A DNA stretch of 64,000 nt from positions 2,913,001 through 2,977,000 of the forward strand of contig NZ_CP014616.1 in assembly GCF_001590685.1 (NCBI RefSeq). The letters are read 5' to 3'. Of this stretch, positions 45,384-54,597 are shown one piece after another. The stretch comes from Sporosarcina psychrophila (GTDB lineage: Bacteria > Bacillota > Bacilli > Bacillales_A > Planococcaceae). A program made the position numbers and the translations under genes. Numbering within the stretch: the first letter of the stretch is position 1; the number at the start of each line of letters is the position of its first letter. A model generated the notes under the pieces. The model was not told where the DNA came from, searched no databases, and saw only the letters and a program-made list of their open reading frames with translations.

Positions 45384-46496
45384 TTATTTTGTAACTTCTT
45401 TCTTCAAACCCTTCCTTCGTATTCCGTAAACGATAACTAACAATAAGGGAAATATAATTCCAACTACTAATGTAAGAGAATTTCCCGTCGTATTATCCCA
45501 ATTCTGTTTATAGATAATATTAGGATATATAACAAGGGAAAGAACCACGGTAATTATCCCTATTGGCATTATTAAAGGGCGATAATCTTTCAAATTTAAA
45601 ATTTGTGCAATCGCTAAAACAGTAGCGTAAAAATAAAGAATCATTTTAAAATAGAGAGAAAGAATCCATAGTAAAGCCATTAATACTTCAATTCTTTCTA
45701 TGAAATTTCCAACACTAATTCTTTTGGCCAATTCATAGCTTGGATAAATTTCGTTCGCCGTTTTTCCTGCTCCTAACACAGAAATACTCAAAAATGTAAT
45801 GAGAATAATAATAAGTCCACCAATTAAATTTCCAAGTAGAAAGGATTTTTTTGCATGTTTAACATCATTTACAAATGCGGGGAAAATCATTAATAAAACA
45901 ATTGCATTTCCAGAAGACATAAGGACATAAAAGATGGAGGATTTGATCATCGTTTTCGGTTCTGCCTCAAACACAGGCTTTAGGTGGTCAACCTGGATAT
46001 CGGGTGCAATTAAAACGGTAAATATAATAAAGATGATGATGAAAAAGGCACCAAAGATTTCTGCAGAACGTGCGATGGTCTCTAACCCAAGGTAAACGCC
46101 CATTACCACAACTCCAGCCATCAGAATATTAAGCGCTGACAAGGGCGTATTCGGCATGATATGGGTATTAAAAAAATTACCTGATTGAAATAAAAGAGTT
46201 GAAGCATAAAGAAGTGACATCATTGCAAATAAAACTGAAACGGCATTACCAATCAATTTTCCAAATACTTTTTCATTCATTTGAACATAGGTGAGGTGAG
46301 GAAACCAAAGTGCTATCGCGGTGAAAAGCCATACCACCAATAACCCGATTCCCGTACCAATTATAGCTGTAATCCAGGCATCTTGGTTCGTTTTTGCTGC
46401 TAAAACTGACGGAACTTCTAAGATGCTCGTCCCAATCGTAAAAAAGATAACTAACACTAGAAATTGATTTGAATTTATTTTAATATTATGCATCAT
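45384..46496 (-). CDS. spore germination permease, GerAB type (first receptor)
   Basis: 370 aa, ten membrane helices, APC-superfamily GerAB/ArcD/ProY family. Begins INSNQFLVLVIFFTIGTSILEVPSVLAA, the typical first helix. It is the B subunit, thought to bind the germinant in the spore inner membrane. It is placed last in its operon, after a small D-like gene, unlike the classical A-B-C order. 35 bp after the 46532-46756 gene. Confidence 0.9.
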   Translation of the reverse strand: MMHNIKINSNQFLVLVIFFTIGTSILEVPSVLAAKTNQDAWITAIIGTGIGLLVVWLFTAIALWFPHLTYVQMNEKVFGKLIGNAVSVLFAMMSLLYASTLLFQSGNFFNTHIMPNTPLSALNILMAGVVVMGVYLGLETIARSAEIFGAFFIIIFIIFTVLIAPDIQVDHLKPVFEAEPKTMIKSSIFYVLMSSGNAIVLLMIFPAFVNDVKHAKKSFLLGNLIGGLIIILITFLSISVLGAGKTANEIYPSYELAKRISVGNFIERIEVLMALLWILSLYFKMILYFYATVLAIAQILNLKDYRPLIMPIGIITVVLSLVIYPNIIYKQNWDNTTGNSLTLVVGIIFPLLLVIVYGIRRKGLKKEVTK

Positions 46497-46531
46497 TTCA
46501 ACTCTTCACCCTCCTTACCTCTCTAATTCAA

Positions 46532-46756
46532 CTAACGGAAGAGCGTTTCATTTATTGGTCTTAGAATGAAAGTTAGTAAGTCCATTGGATTTGGAATGGG
46601 TTTTCCTAATACTTGAGCAATCCCTAAGCCTGTACCAATAGAAAGAAAGAGTAAAAAGACAACCAATTCTTTTTTATTTTTCTTTCGTAATAGGGATGGA
46701 ACTTCAAACCGTACGATTGCCGCTACTATCAACAGGAGTCCAATAATTTTCAGCAT
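46532..46756 (-). CDS. small two-helix membrane protein in the germination operon (D-subunit-like)
   Basis: 74 aa with two predicted membrane segments (about 3-18 and 31-50) separated by a basic RKKNKKE loop, and an amphipathic tail. Several gerA-type operons of Bacillus and Clostridium carry a short fourth gene (D subunit) of this form that modulates receptor activity; this is probably one by position and topology. Six bp after gerC, 35 bp before gerB. Confidence 0.75.
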   Translation of the reverse strand: MLKIIGLLLIVAAIVRFEVPSLLRKKNKKELVVFLLFLSIGTGLGIAQVLGKPIPNPMDLLTFILRPINETLFR

Positions 46757-46762
46757 GATTCT

Positions 46763-47950
46763 TTATTCCTCTAACTTTTGTAAGAATGAATTGCTTACTG
46801 TACCCGTATCACGTATTTTCATATCAACCTCAACGTTCACTGTTAATTCCGTAAACTCTTCATCCCACTGATTTTTAATTTTTTTCCATGTTTTCGGATT
46901 GGATCGATGAATAGCTTGTCCAAATCCAAAAATATCTGAATTATATTGTTTTTGTAGCGTTTCAATTGTTTGATGAACGATTTCCTTCAATTCTTTTTCA
47001 TAACTTTTTTCTAACGCATCTATTGTTTTTGTGTCTTTCATATCGATGTGACATTCCACTTCTCCCACATTCCCCTCTACTTCGATAGTTACATTTACTT
47101 CAGGCTCCCCTTTGTTAATCTTTCCTTTCAATTCAGATTTAGAATTAATTACCTCTATCGAAACTTTCCCTTCCTCGGGACATGAAATTGATGCTACTGT
47201 CGATTTAACGGAGTCGATAATATAGTTATATCCCTTACTTTCACTTTCATTTAACCATCCCACTAGTTTATCTTGCCTAAATACCGCCAAATAATCATAT
47301 TGAATTTGGGCAGCAGGCGTAATTGACTCCACATTCTGCTTGCTTGAACCTACTTCCTGATTTCCAAACACCTGAATACCCGTTAAAACTGCATCCTTTC
47401 CATCTGTTATAAAATCGCCTAACAGCTCATCTAATGTAACCCCTTTCGTCACAGCCCAGTTTTCCTCAGACGTTTTAAGCGTATTAAACATTTTATTTGC
47501 AGGTATGCTTTCAATCGGTGTTGTAACATTCAGTATTTCTGCAGCAGTCTTATCCTTTGCAACAACAACATAGAAATCTGACCTTAGTTCCCAATCTCTT
47601 GATAGTAAATCCAATGACTCACCTACACCTGCTTTAGCTAATTCCTCGCCAATCACAAGCATTCGAAGATGACCGGGATATATCTTTCTGGGTGAGTCGA
47701 TTGTCATTTTTCGAAAGGCTTCAAATATTGTTTCACCGGTAGCTTGGAATAAGGTTACTGTTGAACGACCAGAACTTTGTTTCATGGATACTTCCGACGG
47801 TACAACTACTTGAGCAGTTAATTGAAATTCTTCATCCACTTTGTCAATTCCTAGCGCTAAAGTGATCGCAATCTCATTTAATTCCCTCCTGTCCCAACAT
47901 CCCGTTAAAACAAGACTCAGAATTAGGAGCACAAAAGTATATTTTTTCAT
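46763..47950 (-). CDS. spore germination lipoprotein, Ger(x)C family (first receptor)
   Basis: 395 aa. Lipoprotein signal LSLVLTGC with Cys18 followed by WDRRELNEIAITLALGIDK, the diagnostic Ger(x)C start. Three alpha/beta domains follow (GHLRMLVIGEELA, FQLTAQVVVPSE, FGQAIHRSNPKTWKKIKNQWDEEF). The C subunit sits on the outer face of the spore inner membrane and is required for receptor function. It comes directly after the A subunit here, 14 bp away. Confidence 0.93.
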   Translation of the reverse strand: MKKYTFVLLILSLVLTGCWDRRELNEIAITLALGIDKVDEEFQLTAQVVVPSEVSMKQSSGRSTVTLFQATGETIFEAFRKMTIDSPRKIYPGHLRMLVIGEELAKAGVGESLDLLSRDWELRSDFYVVVAKDKTAAEILNVTTPIESIPANKMFNTLKTSEENWAVTKGVTLDELLGDFITDGKDAVLTGIQVFGNQEVGSSKQNVESITPAAQIQYDYLAVFRQDKLVGWLNESESKGYNYIIDSVKSTVASISCPEEGKVSIEVINSKSELKGKINKGEPEVNVTIEVEGNVGEVECHIDMKDTKTIDALEKSYEKELKEIVHQTIETLQKQYNSDIFGFGQAIHRSNPKTWKKIKNQWDEEFTELTVNVEVDMKIRDTGTVSNSFLQKLEE

Positions 47951-47964
47951 CGTTTAGGCTCCTT

Positions 47965-49572
47965 TTACTCCTCATTTTTTGGTGGCTTTGGTTTTGCAGA
48001 AGCTGAATCTTGTTGCCTAACTATATTTTGTTGATTGATAAGACGAGGTCGAGTAATCATTGCCCATCTAGGCAATCGAATAAATGTATCCTTTTGATCG
48101 GAAATATTAAATGGACCCAATGGAGACATGTAGGGAATGCCAAAAGAACGAATACTACATAAATGGAGTACGAGGGCAATTAAACCCACCATAATTCCAA
48201 ATAAACCGAACGAGGCAGCTATTCCCATAAAACCAAAACGCAGTAATCTTACAGCAATCGCTATATCATAGGTTGGAGAAACAAAGCTCGCGATAGCAGT
48301 TATTGAAACAATAATTACCATCGCCGCAGAAATCACACCTGCTTCGACAGCTGCCGTCCCTATGACGAATGCACCTACAATAGACATGGCAGATCCAATC
48401 GATCGAGGCATTCTTACGCCTGCTTCACGTAATATTTCAAAGGTCAATTCCATTAGCAATGCTTCAAAGAATGCAGGAAATGGAACACCTTCTCGTTGGG
48501 CAGTCAGACTAATTAGCAGTGCTGGTGGCAGCATCGTCTGATGAAAAGTTGTGATTGCAATAAAAAACGCCGGCGCCAGCAAAGAAATACCAAAAGAGCC
48601 AAAACGAAGGAGTCGAATAAAACTCGAAATATCCGCACGTTGATAATAGTCCTCAGAAGACTGGAAAAATTGAATGAACAACGCAGGAACGATAAGTACA
48701 AATGGCGTTCCATCTACCAAAATGGCTATTCTTCCTTCCAGTAGTGCTGCAGCTACTACATCTGGGCGTTCTGTATTGAAAATAGTGGGAAAAGGTGAAT
48801 GAGGTGAATCCTCAATTAATTCTTCGATATATCCACTTTCTAGAATTCCATCAATTTCGATATTATCCAAACGCAAATGGACTTCTTTCACTATTTTTTC
48901 ATCTGCAACACCGTTGATGTACATCAACGCAATATCCGTTTTCGTCCGTGTTCCAATTACCTTAGACTCCACCCAAAGATTAGGATCTTTAAGTTTCCGT
49001 CGAACTAATGCCGTATTTACGCGTAAGTTTTCGGAGAATCCTTCACGGGGTCCTCTCACTACCGTTTGAGCAACTGGTTCCGTTACCCCACGCTCAATCC
49101 AGTGCTTATTTGAAATGACTAATCCTTGTGAATAGCCATCGATCAGTATTATTGTATCGCCCGACAAAAGACCATTATAAAGTACTTCAAAAGTAGTGAA
49201 ATCTTTTATCTCTCCTACTGTCATGGAAAAATCTTTTAAAATGCTAATAATACTTTGCCCAGTTGACAACTTTACCTGTAATTCAATATCTTTAGTATCC
49301 AACATAAGTGTTTCTAAAATGAATTCTTGTAACGAAGTTGTATTTGTTAACCCATCAGTGTATATAATGCCCGCTTTAATGCTTCCTTCTTTTCCAATTC
49401 GAATTTCTCGAAAGACAATATCCGTACTTTTCCCAAGTGTATCTTTTAAGATTTGTATATTTTCCTGAAGACTAACTTTCAGACCATCTTTTTTATTTGG
49501 ATCCACCATTTGACTTTGTGAGGGAACAGCTTTATTTGATTCGTTTGTTTTTTTCTTTTTAAAAAACCGCAT
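47965..49572 (-). CDS. spore germination protein, GerAA type (first receptor)
   Basis: 535 aa. N-terminal soluble domain (about 1-290, with VNTALVRRKLKDPNLWVES, IALMYINGVAD), then about five membrane helices starting near residue 290 (VLIVPALFIQFFQSSEDYYQRADISSFIRLLRF), and AFFEALLMELTFEILREAGVRMPRSIG, the GerA hallmark. A subunit of the germinant receptor. CATAATA at 49599-49593, 20 nt ahead of the start, fits a sigma-G -10 box, but no good -35 is seen. Confidence 0.93.
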   Translation of the reverse strand: MRFFKKKKTNESNKAVPSQSQMVDPNKKDGLKVSLQENIQILKDTLGKSTDIVFREIRIGKEGSIKAGIIYTDGLTNTTSLQEFILETLMLDTKDIELQVKLSTGQSIISILKDFSMTVGEIKDFTTFEVLYNGLLSGDTIILIDGYSQGLVISNKHWIERGVTEPVAQTVVRGPREGFSENLRVNTALVRRKLKDPNLWVESKVIGTRTKTDIALMYINGVADEKIVKEVHLRLDNIEIDGILESGYIEELIEDSPHSPFPTIFNTERPDVVAAALLEGRIAILVDGTPFVLIVPALFIQFFQSSEDYYQRADISSFIRLLRFGSFGISLLAPAFFIAITTFHQTMLPPALLISLTAQREGVPFPAFFEALLMELTFEILREAGVRMPRSIGSAMSIVGAFVIGTAAVEAGVISAAMVIIVSITAIASFVSPTYDIAIAVRLLRFGFMGIAASFGLFGIMVGLIALVLHLCSIRSFGIPYMSPLGPFNISDQKDTFIRLPRWAMITRPRLINQQNIVRQQDSASAKPKPPKNEE

Positions 49573-49803
49573 ACTCTCTGTCCCTCACTTTCTATTATGA
49601 ATACGATTATATTCTGCTAATAAAAATTACATTATTCGGTGGGTCAAGTCCCTTTTATAGTATTCAGCATGAGCTATTTCTCTTTTTTTCATACGTTTGT
49701 TATGTCGTAGTCCATAGGTATTCTTGTAAGCTTAAACTAACTCCGTTGTGATTTTAAACCCCTGCTTATCCATCAATACTTACTTTATTAGACAATAGAC
49801 ATT

Positions 49804-49935
49804 TCAGTTTCGCTGCAAAAAACACCTCGCATCTGGATGAGCGAATACCATCGCAGATACGCATACTTTGGATTCCATCAGCAATCCTTCTGTTAACTGC
49901 ATGCCAATATCTTCAGGTCTTTTCAAATTAAATAA
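49804..49935 (-). pseudogene. metH: C-terminal fragment of cobalamin-dependent methionine synthase
   Basis: The complement reads LFNLKRPEDIGMQLTEGLLM, then ESKVCVSAMVFAHPDARCF and a stop at 49806-49804. MetH activation domains end with L(F/D)xLLKPEDIGVxLTEGxMMDPEASVSAMVFAHPDAxYF, so 30 or so positions agree in order. Only about 43 codons remain in frame and the sequence before them is out of frame. A family identification from memory; the rest of the gene is gone. Confidence 0.6.
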
Positions 49936-50557
49936 CTAGGCTAGTTTCTAGTAAAATCAAGTCACTTTCGCTTGTATCTAAAAGTCATGTCTTACTTAAT
50001 CAAACCTATTTTCACATGTGACAAGCAGCTTTTTCGTCGCAGGCGCAATTGCTCCAGCACAAAACTTGGCCACTGGTGTAAAGAATTCTTCTGTATATTT
50101 CCCCACAAATTATTCTTTCAGAAATTAATGTCATGTACTTTGTCTCCAAGATGATAGTCATTCAACACAACTGGCTTTCCATCGAACGTGATCGATTAAA
50201 TGAAATCGGAACCCAGTACTAAATAACCTCGATGAATATTTTCAATAACCTCTCGATTGCTAGATTAAATTCATTGCCAAGTAAATTACACGTATATTGT
50301 ACAGCATGCAAAATACGCTCCATACTATTGCGTGAGCAATCGAAACACCTCAGTATTATTTCTGTAGATGAAATACTACATGGGATTAATTTCGCCTTCT
50401 TTGCCACTACTATATTTGCGATTAGTAGTCTATTTGCCGAGATTTTGTTGGCCATTTGAATACGAAGAAAATCAAGAAATGGTTATCGGTAAAAATCACC
50501 TTAAGAGATTCCGCGTGAGAGGAGCAAAATAAGTAATTCACATATCTCAATACACAT

Positions 50558-50588
50558 TAAAAAAACCAGACATTGAGCTGCCTGGTTT
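50558..50588 (-). terminator. hairpin with T8, minus orientation, no gene ahead
   Basis: AAAACCAG / CTGGTTTT arms around CATTGAGCTGC; the minus strand has eight T after the stem, the plus strand TTTTC. No minus-strand gene lies upstream before 54004, so it is either a relic of the decayed locus or acts in the plus direction. Confidence 0.55.
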
Positions 50589-50747
50589 TCTTGCTATGCT
50601 CATGCAATTGTAGTGTCCCGCTTAGGTACCTAATAAATTGGGTCGTTTCATAAATATAGCCTGAATTGGGTATACTCATATTGTATCTGCATTTTTGAGA
50701 GAGATAGAAGATGAATACATAGACTTACTGATACAGGAGGATTAGCG

Positions 50748-51410
50748 ATGAATATACTAATCGAATGGATTTACAAATCTCCAAAAGGAGCAGAAACCGT
50801 CTTCCGCTCCGAGGAGATGCCGGCAGCACAAGCCATACTAGTTGCGGAAGACTTGGCACGGACCGGACGTACCAAAAATGTACTATTCATTGACCAGTTC
50901 GACAGCACGTGGACGGTCAAAGAGATGAAAGGTTATTTGAAAGGAATTGAAACCGAACCACATAACATCACGGTTTATTTCGACGGCGGCTTCGATCTTA
51001 CAACACGTAAATCAGGATTAGGCTGCGTCATCTATTATGAACAAAGCGGGAAATCGTATAGGTTACGGCAAAATGCACCTTCTGCCGAACTCTCATCGAA
51101 TAACGAGGCAGAATATGCAGCACTCTACCTTGGCCTACAGGAGCTCGAGCATTTGAATGTCCATCATCTACCGGTCCGCTTCATCGGGGATTCACAGGTG
51201 GTCATCAACCAGCTGACTGGAGAATGGCCGGCTCTCGAAAATAATTTGTCTAGCTGGGCAGACCGGATAGAAGAAAAGCTGAAAGACCTCGGTATCCAGC
51301 CAGCATACAAACTGGTACAGCGGAAGTTAAATTCAGAAGCGGATCGGCTGGCAACACAAGCGCTGAATGGAGTTTCGATTACTGCCACGAGCGAAGTTAC
51401 AGTGGATTAG
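50748..51410 (+). CDS. RNase H-fold protein (reverse transcriptase-like / YpdQ-YpeP type)
   Basis: 220 aa. The N-terminal 70 residues (NILIEWIYKSPKGAETVFRSE, FIDQFDSTWTVKEMKGYLKG) form the small domain seen in Bacillales homologs. The RNase H domain follows, with the acidic residues in YFDGGFD, NNEAEYAAL, FIGDSQVVINQLTGEW and NSEADRLATQAL, so all four catalytic positions appear present. B. subtilis carries the two halves as separate genes ypdQ and ypeP; here they are one. It should cleave RNA in RNA-DNA hybrids. AGGAGGA precedes ATG 50748. Confidence 0.85.
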   Translation: MNILIEWIYKSPKGAETVFRSEEMPAAQAILVAEDLARTGRTKNVLFIDQFDSTWTVKEMKGYLKGIETEPHNITVYFDGGFDLTTRKSGLGCVIYYEQSGKSYRLRQNAPSAELSSNNEAEYAALYLGLQELEHLNVHHLPVRFIGDSQVVINQLTGEWPALENNLSSWADRIEEKLKDLGIQPAYKLVQRKLNSEADRLATQALNGVSITATSEVTVD

Positions 51411-52024
51411 TAAGTCTATAAAGTTCAACTAAAGGCTATCTACAAAAAGTCATGAAAGTTAAACTTTCATGACTTTTTCTTATATATACCAGAAATTGTA
51501 GTCGGTAATTCCAGGTGAAATTTCATTAAGTATTTCTTACTTGCCTTTACTCAATTTCTTCACAGTTACCTCTCAATCAGATATGTAAATCCCCCCGAAT
51601 TACCCTTCCCACTATCAAATCTTTTGAATCTACTTATTATAGGAAACAGACATAAGAAAAGTTTCAATGCCCTAACTATTATCCCAAGTTTATTAAATGG
51701 GTATTCCAGATTAACTCACTACAAATACCCTTTCAGCTATATCCAATCATTGAATTGAATGAGGTTCTTCTTGTCAGAGAATTTGTAAGTTAAGCAAAAG
51801 GTATAATACATTTTTAATATCGTGAGAGCCATATATGTATATTCCGGATTGAATTACGAGCAAAAACAACCTCCCCATGGCCTGCTTCTATTGTTAATGA
51901 GTGCTCCAATTTTGATGAAAGTCATTATTCCCGGAAAATAAATTTCTGGAAATCGGGACAACTTGTAACACTTTCCAACAATTTTAATATATTAGTAATA
52001 GCTTATATAAAAGGAGGTGATAAA
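51411..52024. other. 614-bp non-coding region
   Basis: Contains the RNase H gene terminator (51444-51478). The remainder is AT-rich. No start codon with a good binding site and no clear promoter boxes are seen, although the promoter of the 52025 gene should lie at its right end. Confidence 0.6.
51444..51478 (+). terminator. terminator of the RNase H-like gene
   Basis: A 17-bp perfect palindrome: AAAAAGTCATGAAAGTT (51444-51460) and its complement (51462-51478) with a minimal loop, ending in TTTTT. Works in both directions by sequence. Confidence 0.9.
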
Positions 52025-52492
52025 ATGCGTGATTATAGAAACGAAGACAAATGTAAGTATTACCATGAATACGGATGTGAAGACAAGCGAAAAGATAAAT
52101 GCAAATGTGAAGATAAACATAAAGATGATCATAGGTTAAAACCTATGGTATTATCAACAGGTGTATTGAATACGGTTGTTGGCCAAACTGCAGCTCATAT
52201 TGAAGTAGCTAACCTTGATCCAACTAGAACCTTTCAAGTAAGGGTACAAGTTATCAATTGGAATAGTGGTGGTCCAGAAGTCCTACTCAATCAATTAGTG
52301 ACTCTTTTACCGAATCAACACATCAACTTAAGTCAATTCGTTGAACCATTCCACTATGAAGTTAGAATCTTTCATCCTGGAAGTCCGAATGTTATTGCGA
52401 ATACTTTTGCAATAAATGCAGGGACTTTCACTCTTCCTGGTTTAACCTTCAACCAAAAAGACCTTATGAAGTTAGATGTATCTTTCATTTAA
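52025..52492 (+). CDS. unrecognised protein with a Cys/Lys/Asp-rich N-terminus and a beta-rich body
   Basis: 155 aa, preceded by an ideal AAAGGAGGTGATAAA site. Residues 1-37 are nearly all charged and hold four cysteines (10, 18, 26, 28) in DKCK, YGCED and KCKC contexts. The rest looks like a beta sandwich: VLNTVVGQTAAHIEVANLDP, FQVRVQVINWNSGG, FHYEVRIFHPGSPNVIANTF. No signal peptide or membrane segment. Bacillales exosporium and spore-surface proteins often have this make-up, so a role on the spore is a guess. Own terminator follows. Confidence 0.75.
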   Translation: MRDYRNEDKCKYYHEYGCEDKRKDKCKCEDKHKDDHRLKPMVLSTGVLNTVVGQTAAHIEVANLDPTRTFQVRVQVINWNSGGPEVLLNQLVTLLPNQHINLSQFVEPFHYEVRIFHPGSPNVIANTFAINAGTFTLPGLTFNQKDLMKLDVSFI

Positions 52493-52509
52493 TTTCAAAT
52501 TCCCCCAAT

Positions 52510-52548
52510 AAATAACCCAGAAGCACCTCATGCTTTTGGGTTATTTTT
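52510..52548 (+). terminator. terminator of the 52025 gene
   Basis: Arms 52511-52519 and 52537-52545 (AATAACCCA / TGGGTTATT), with an inner AGCA/TGCT stem and TTTTTCT following. It lies 18 bp after the stop. Confidence 0.9.
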
Positions 52549-52684
52549 CTATTACCTGTACATCTAAACATTCACAAGTGTTTCTTACACAGCATACTTC
52601 AAACTAGTATAATGGTTTACAAGACTGTTTTCACACGGTCCTATAGCCCCCTTACTAAAATCGAAAAGAGAGTTGGGACAAACA

Positions 52685-53746
52685 ATGATGAATGTAGACA
52701 TACCTTTGTTGAATAAAGCAGCGGGAGAAAAAGCAACTTCTTACATAGCAACATTAACAAAACCTTTAGGTAGTTTGGGCAGGTTGGAAGAAATCGCAAT
52801 TAGTCTGGCAGAAATGACAGGTAATTTGACTCTAGAGATTACACCACCAGGCATCATCGTATTTGCTGCCGATCATGGCGTTGTAAAAGAAGGTGTATCC
52901 GCTTATCCACAGGAAGTGACGCTCCAAATGGTAGCAAATATTGTAAATGGCGGAGCCGCTATCAATGTATTTGTTAGACAAATCGGTGCAAAATTCAAAG
53001 TCGTCGACGTAGGTGTAGCGGGAGATGTAACAGAGGTGCAAGTTGTTCATAAGAAAATTCGTCAGGGCACTGGAAGCTTCCTCACCGAATTAGCAATGAC
53101 ACGAGAAGAAGCAGAAAAAGCGGTACTCATCGGTTATGAAGAAGGGATTCAGATTATAGAAAGTGGGATCAAATGTCTGATTATCGGTGAAGTCGGTATC
53201 GGCAACACGACAGCAAGTAGCGCTGTTCTAGCATCGATTACTGGTGCAGACCCCGCTGCAATTGTCGGATTTGGGACTGGTATTTCCACTGAACAGCATA
53301 ATCGGAAAGTTGCGGTTGTTCGTGATGCAATCAGCTTACATCAGCCGAAACCGACGGATGCCATTGATATCCTGTCGAAAGTGGGCGGACTTGAAATGGC
53401 GGCAATGGCTGGTGCAATGCTCGCCGCTGCAGAAAAGCGGGTACCTATTCTTGTCGATGGTTTTATCTGTACGGTTTCCGCTTGTCTAGCTAAATTGATG
53501 GCTCCTACTGTAGTAGATTATATGATTTTATCGCATCAATCAGTAGAACCTGGACATACAACGGCAGTCAAACATTTGCAAAAAGAGCCGTTACTCCAAC
53601 TAAATATGCGTCTCGGCGAAGGGACCGGTGCAGCCGTCGCTTTCCCGATTCTACAATCCGCAGTCAATATGATCAATGAGATGGCTACATTCGAAAATTC
53701 CGGTGTATCGGGCAAAGACGAGACAGAAGTGATAATGAATTCATAA
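52685..53746 (+). CDS. cobT: nicotinate-nucleotide--dimethylbenzimidazole phosphoribosyltransferase
   Basis: 353 aa from ATG 52685 (or 52688); a TTG at 52673 abuts the weak AAAAGAGAG site. CobT landmarks: LTKPLGSLGRLEEIA, FAADHGVVKEGVSAYPQEVT, GEVGIGNTTASSAVLA, and LGEGTGAAVAF with the catalytic Glu. It makes alpha-ribazole phosphate for the lower ligand of cobalamin. No other cobalamin gene and no B12 riboswitch adjoin it. It suggests salvage or lower-ligand attachment, with the rest encoded elsewhere. Confidence 0.93.
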   Translation: MMNVDIPLLNKAAGEKATSYIATLTKPLGSLGRLEEIAISLAEMTGNLTLEITPPGIIVFAADHGVVKEGVSAYPQEVTLQMVANIVNGGAAINVFVRQIGAKFKVVDVGVAGDVTEVQVVHKKIRQGTGSFLTELAMTREEAEKAVLIGYEEGIQIIESGIKCLIIGEVGIGNTTASSAVLASITGADPAAIVGFGTGISTEQHNRKVAVVRDAISLHQPKPTDAIDILSKVGGLEMAAMAGAMLAAAEKRVPILVDGFICTVSACLAKLMAPTVVDYMILSHQSVEPGHTTAVKHLQKEPLLQLNMRLGEGTGAAVAFPILQSAVNMINEMATFENSGVSGKDETEVIMNS

Positions 53747-53813
53747 CAACGCAATATTCATAGAACAATTTTAAAACCTGACGCATAAGTGAATGGTGGT
53801 CAAAAAAATAGCA

Positions 53814-53846
53814 AAAACGCCAAGTTCACTCCGAACTTGGCGTTTT
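53814..53846. terminator. bidirectional terminator between cobT and the GNAT gene
   Basis: A 14-bp perfect stem (53814-53827 with 53833-53846, AAAACGCCAAGTTC arm) and 5-nt loop with A/T runs on both sides. It can end both convergent transcripts. Confidence 0.92.
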
Positions 53847-54003
53847 CATTAAATATATCTAGACATTCCCACAGTTATTCCCAACAAGCCAAGAACTGAA
53901 GAAGACCATCTCCTGTAATTTTCGGATGCATATATATGCACTGATCAATCATGATCGTTTATACTTTCAAGTTCATTTGAAAAATATGACAGCATCCATG
54001 CAA

Positions 54004-54504
54004 TTAACTTTCTATCCAAAAACGTCTAACCACCGTTCCATCTTCTTCAATAAAGCTCTTGTCTTCAATGCCGCCATTCTTCTCTATCGTTTTTGCTGAT
54101 CCAATATTGTCTTCATTACAAGTTACCAGTACCCGATCGATTCCGAGTTCACCGCATTTCTTCAATGCCTCTGCAAGAATCCATGTCGCATAGCCTTTCC
54201 TTCTTTCCGCAGGTCTCACACCATACCCGATATGCCCGCCGACATTATGTAAGTAATCTGTCAGATCGTGCCTGATGTCGACCATCGCTAATATCCGGTC
54301 ATTATAACCCACCAAAAAATAATTCGTACTAGGCACCCATTTTCCGTCTCCGCTTTCTCGGATTTGCAGTGCTTCTAAATATGTTTCATAGTCCTCGTGA
54401 CCAACTACATTAAAACTGCTGGGCGTTATCCGGGATTCATCCCACTCTTTCATGTAATTTTCATGCTCGTTTTTCCATTCAATGGATGGTCTCACTAATC
54501 GCAT
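54004..54504 (-). CDS. GNAT-family acetyltransferase
   Basis: 166 aa from ATG 54504, which has GGGG 8 nt before it (ATG 54510 is too close). GCN5-related fold with the acetyl-CoA loop GYGVRPAERRKGYATWILAEAL (Q/R-x-x-G-x-G/A variant RRKGYA), and the C-terminal VLVTCNEDNIGSAKTIEKNGG typical of RimJ/RimL-like enzymes. The substrate is unknown. Single gene, convergent with cobT. Confidence 0.85.
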   Translation of the reverse strand: MRLVRPSIEWKNEHENYMKEWDESRITPSSFNVVGHEDYETYLEALQIRESGDGKWVPSTNYFLVGYNDRILAMVDIRHDLTDYLHNVGGHIGYGVRPAERRKGYATWILAEALKKCGELGIDRVLVTCNEDNIGSAKTIEKNGGIEDKSFIEEDGTVVRRFWIES

Positions 54505-54597
54505 AGCCATTTCCCCATTCCCTGTTTTTATAAGTTACCTGTTAAAGACTCAAAAACAAACAATTCATTCGCCGACTTAAATTTGCGGATTGCAGCT

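Larger units (their letters stand above)
49573..50747. other. 1175-bp region of decayed sequence
   Basis: No intact gene. It includes a methionine synthase C-terminal fragment (49804-49935). Further up on the same strand are short open stretches that look coding but are broken, such as TFDGKPVVLNDYHLGDKVHD (about 50190-50130) and KYTEEFFTPVAKFCAGAIAP (about 50100-50040), and a 78-codon frame at 50455-50219, none of which I recognise. A hairpin with T8 on the minus strand lies near 50558-50588. Confidence 0.55.

Noticed and set aside
50219-50459. Overlapping 75- and 78-codon open frames on opposite strands
   Set aside because: Neither has a ribosome binding site or a recognisable family. They lie in a region with other decayed fragments, so they are treated as part of that block.
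52549-52684. Cobalamin riboswitch upstream of cobT
   Set aside because: The gap is about 135 bp and lacks the conserved B12-box and core elements of that riboswitch.
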